Origin: Gammaproteobacteria bacterium
GTDB taxonomy: Bacteria; Pseudomonadota; Gammaproteobacteria; Steroidobacterales; Steroidobacteraceae
Length of the DNA: 24,859 nt
Direction: 5' to 3'
Assembly (NCBI GenBank): GCA_010031985.1
Contig: RGYP01000005.1
Coordinates: 1-24,859, forward strand
Positions within the stretch are counted from its first letter, which is position 1. The number at the start of each line of letters is the position of its first letter. A model generated the notes under the pieces. The model searched no databases. It was given only the letters and a program-made list of their open reading frames with translations, and was not told the origin of the DNA. A program made the translations under genes and the position numbers. Of the stretch, positions 21,557 to 24,859 are shown one piece after another.

Positions 21557-23644
21557 ATGGCCCGCACTACATCCATCGAGCGCTACCGGAATATCGGTAT
21601 TTCCGCGCACATCGATGCGGGCAAGACCACCACGACCGAGCGCATCCTTTTCTACACCGGCGTCTCGCACAAGATCGGTGAGGTCCACGATGGCGCGGCC
21701 ATCATGGATTACATGGAGCAGGAGCAGGAGCGTGGCATCACCATCACCTCCGCCGCGACCACCTGCTTCTGGAAGGGGATGGACAAACAATTCCCCGAGC
21801 ACCGCATCAACATCATCGACACCCCGGGACACGTCGATTTCACCATCGAGGTCGAGCGCTCGCTGCGCGTGCTCGACTCGGCGGTGGCGCTGTTCTGTGC
21901 CGTTTCGGGTGTGCAGCCGCAATCGGAGACGGTGTGGCGGCAGATGAATCGCTACGGCGTACCGCGTATCGCCTTCGTCAACAAAATGGATCGCTCCGGC
22001 GCCAATTTCGCGCGCTGCATCGAGCAGATCAAGACGCGGCTGCGCGGCAACCCCGTGCCGATCCAGTTGCCGATCGGCGCCGAGGACAACTTCGAAGGCG
22101 TGATCGACCTCGTCAAGATGAAGGCGATCTACTGGGACGCCGAAACGCAGGGCATGAACTTCGAATACCGCGACCTGCCTGCGGAACTCGTCGATGCCGC
22201 AGAGACGGCGCGTACGCAGATGATCGAAGCGGCAGCGGAAGCCAACGAATCTTTGATGAACAAATACCTCGAGGGCACCGAGCTCTCGCAGGACGAAATC
22301 AAGGCGGGCCTGCGCGAGCGAGCCTGGAAGAACGAGATCGTGCTCTGCATGTGCGGTACGGCCTTCAAGAACAAGGGTGTACAGGCGCTGCTCGACGCCG
22401 TCGTCGAGTACATGCCCTCGCCCGTGCACATGCCGCCCGTCAAGGGCACCGACGATCGCGGCGAGCTCGCCACGCGCAACGCCGCCGACGAGGCGCCGTT
22501 CGCGGCGCTCGCGTTCAAGATTCTCAACGACCCCTTCGTTGGCAACCTCACCTTCTTCCGTGTCTACTCGGGCGTGCTGAGCTCCGGGGACTCGGTGCAC
22601 GTGCCGACCAAGAACCGCAACGAACGCATCGGTCGATTGCTGCAGATGCATGCCTCCGAGCGCAGCGAGATCAAGGAAGTTCGCGCCGGCGACATTGCCG
22701 CAGCGGTCGGCCTCAAAGATGTCACCACCGGCGATACGCTGTGCGCCGAGAACAAGATCATCACGCTCGAGAAGATGGTGTTCCCGAACCCCGTCATCTC
22801 GGTCGCGGTCGAGCCCAAGACCAAAGCCGACCAGGAAAAAATGGGTCTCGCGCTGCAGCGGCTCGCCAAGGAAGATCCGTCGTTTCGCGTGCACACCGAC
22901 CAGGAGTCGGGACAGACCATCATCTCGGGGATGGGCGAACTGCACCTCGAGATCATCGTCGATCGCATGAAGCGCGAGTTCAAGGTCGAAGCCAACGTCG
23001 GCAAGCCGCAGGTCGCGTATCGCGAAACCATCCGCGGGAAGGTCGAGTCCGAAGGCAAGTTCGTGCGTCAGTCCGGCGGTCGCGGTCAGTACGGGCACGT
23101 GTGGCTCAAGCTCGAGCCCAACGAGGCCGGGAAAGGTTACGAATTCATCAACGGCATCGTCGGTGGTGCCGTACCGCGCGAGTTCATCCCGGCGATCGAC
23201 AAAGGCGTCAAGGAAGCCGTCGAAACCGGTGTGATCGCGGGTTATCCCATCGTCGACGTCAAGGTCACCGCGTTCGACGGTTCGTACCACGACGTCGACT
23301 CCAATGAAATGGCGTTCAAGATCGCTGGCTCCATGGGCTTCAAGGACGGCTTCAAAAATGCGAAGCCCGTGATCCTCGAGCCGATCATGAAAGTCGAAGT
23401 CGTGACGCCGGAAGATTATTCGGGCGATGTCATCGGCGATCTGAATCGTCGCCGTGGCCAGATCACCGGCATGGAGGACTCGCCCTCCGGCAAGGCGATC
23501 CTCGCCCAGGTTCCCCTCTCCGAGATGTTCGGTTATGCAACGTCCGTTCGTTCCATGAGCCAAGGTCGCGCGACCTTCACCATGGAGTTCGAGAAATACA
23601 CGGAAGTGCCGCCGAACATCGCCGAGACCATCATCAATCGCTAA
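21557..23644 (+). CDS. fusA: Elongation factor G
   Basis: EF-G is the GTPase that drives ribosomal translocation. The ATG at 21557 follows gagaagg, giving 695 aa, a normal length. GTPase motifs in order: G1 AHIDAGKTTTTERI (17-30), G2 RGITITSAATT, G3 DTPGHVDFTIEVERS, G4 NKMDRSGANF. The domain IV loop and the segments GGRGQYGHVWLKLEP, SNEMAFKIAGSMGFKDG and ILEPIMKVEVVTPEDYSGDV are intact. It is the main EF-G by context (rpsL-rpsG-fusA-tuf) rather than the EF-G2 paralogue. It uses mostly ACC for Thr, unlike tuf next door. Confidence 0.99.
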   Translation: MARTTSIERYRNIGISAHIDAGKTTTTERILFYTGVSHKIGEVHDGAAIMDYMEQEQERGITITSAATTCFWKGMDKQFPEHRINIIDTPGHVDFTIEVERSLRVLDSAVALFCAVSGVQPQSETVWRQMNRYGVPRIAFVNKMDRSGANFARCIEQIKTRLRGNPVPIQLPIGAEDNFEGVIDLVKMKAIYWDAETQGMNFEYRDLPAELVDAAETARTQMIEAAAEANESLMNKYLEGTELSQDEIKAGLRERAWKNEIVLCMCGTAFKNKGVQALLDAVVEYMPSPVHMPPVKGTDDRGELATRNAADEAPFAALAFKILNDPFVGNLTFFRVYSGVLSSGDSVHVPTKNRNERIGRLLQMHASERSEIKEVRAGDIAAAVGLKDVTTGDTLCAENKIITLEKMVFPNPVISVAVEPKTKADQEKMGLALQRLAKEDPSFRVHTDQESGQTIISGMGELHLEIIVDRMKREFKVEANVGKPQVAYRETIRGKVESEGKFVRQSGGRGQYGHVWLKLEPNEAGKGYEFINGIVGGAVPREFIPAIDKGVKEAVETGVIAGYPIVDVKVTAFDGSYHDVDSNEMAFKIAGSMGFKDGFKNAKPVILEPIMKVEVVTPEDYSGDVIGDLNRRRGQITGMEDSPSGKAILAQVPLSEMFGYATSVRSMSQGRATFTMEFEKYTEVPPNIAETIINR

Positions 23645-23672
23645 CTGTTTCGCTTTTTGAGGAGATAGAGAC

Positions 23673-24859
<1,187 letters not shown>

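Overview
The window is bacterial, GC-rich and densely coding on both strands. The RNA polymerase and ribosomal genes look gammaproteobacterial: RpoB closely tracks the E. coli protein, and RpoC (1402 aa) has the E. coli zinc-site spacing, NADFDGD at residues 458-464, and the extra mass downstream of the bridge helix that is typical of Proteobacteria. The mix of an IclR regulator, a fumarate-reductase/ketosteroid-dehydrogenase-type flavoprotein, sulfite dehydrogenase and a TIGR02466-type oxygenase would suit a high-GC environmental lineage such as the Steroidobacteraceae or relatives. That placement is inference, not a sequence match.

Layout: (1) 1-7793, the 3' 87% of rpoB and complete rpoC. 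(2) 7793-20400, a block of 13 non-ribosomal genes: IclR regulator, FAD-dependent dehydrogenase, rmuC, gamma-glutamyltransferase, a CpeT/CpcT-like exported protein, a glutathione transferase and an exported methyltransferase (one minus-strand operon), sorA-sorB sulfite dehydrogenase, an exported FKBP prolyl isomerase, an SDR and a 2-oxoglutarate oxygenase (coupled), and a PadR regulator. (3) 20375-24859, the streptomycin operon: promoter, structured leader, rpsL, rpsG, fusA and tuf, with tuf cut a few bases before its stop by the window edge.

In Pseudomonas and many relatives rpoC is followed directly by rpsL. Here the two halves of this core cluster are separated by about 12.9 kb of accessory genes, without a visible integrase, insertion sequence or tRNA. 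The block is joined tightly at both ends. The IclR start codon overlaps the rpoC stop codon by one base. The str promoter (TTGACA, 17 bp, TAGAAT) lies inside the end of padR, with the padR stop codon as half of its -10 box. The str leader of about 237 nt carries a GC-rich hairpin and then a GNRA-loop hairpin followed by TGTTTTT, so an attenuator is plausible.

Within the block, convergent genes abut or overlap at their stops (iclR/FAD gene, rmuC/ggt, sorB/FKBP gene), and the divergent intergenic regions hold palindromes. Many products are exported: GGT, CpeT-like, methyltransferase, SorA, SorB and FKBP. I see no single new multi-gene defence or biosynthetic system. The best leads are the junction architecture, the str leader, the exported methyltransferase, the enlarged CpeT-like protein and the codon-usage switch at tuf.
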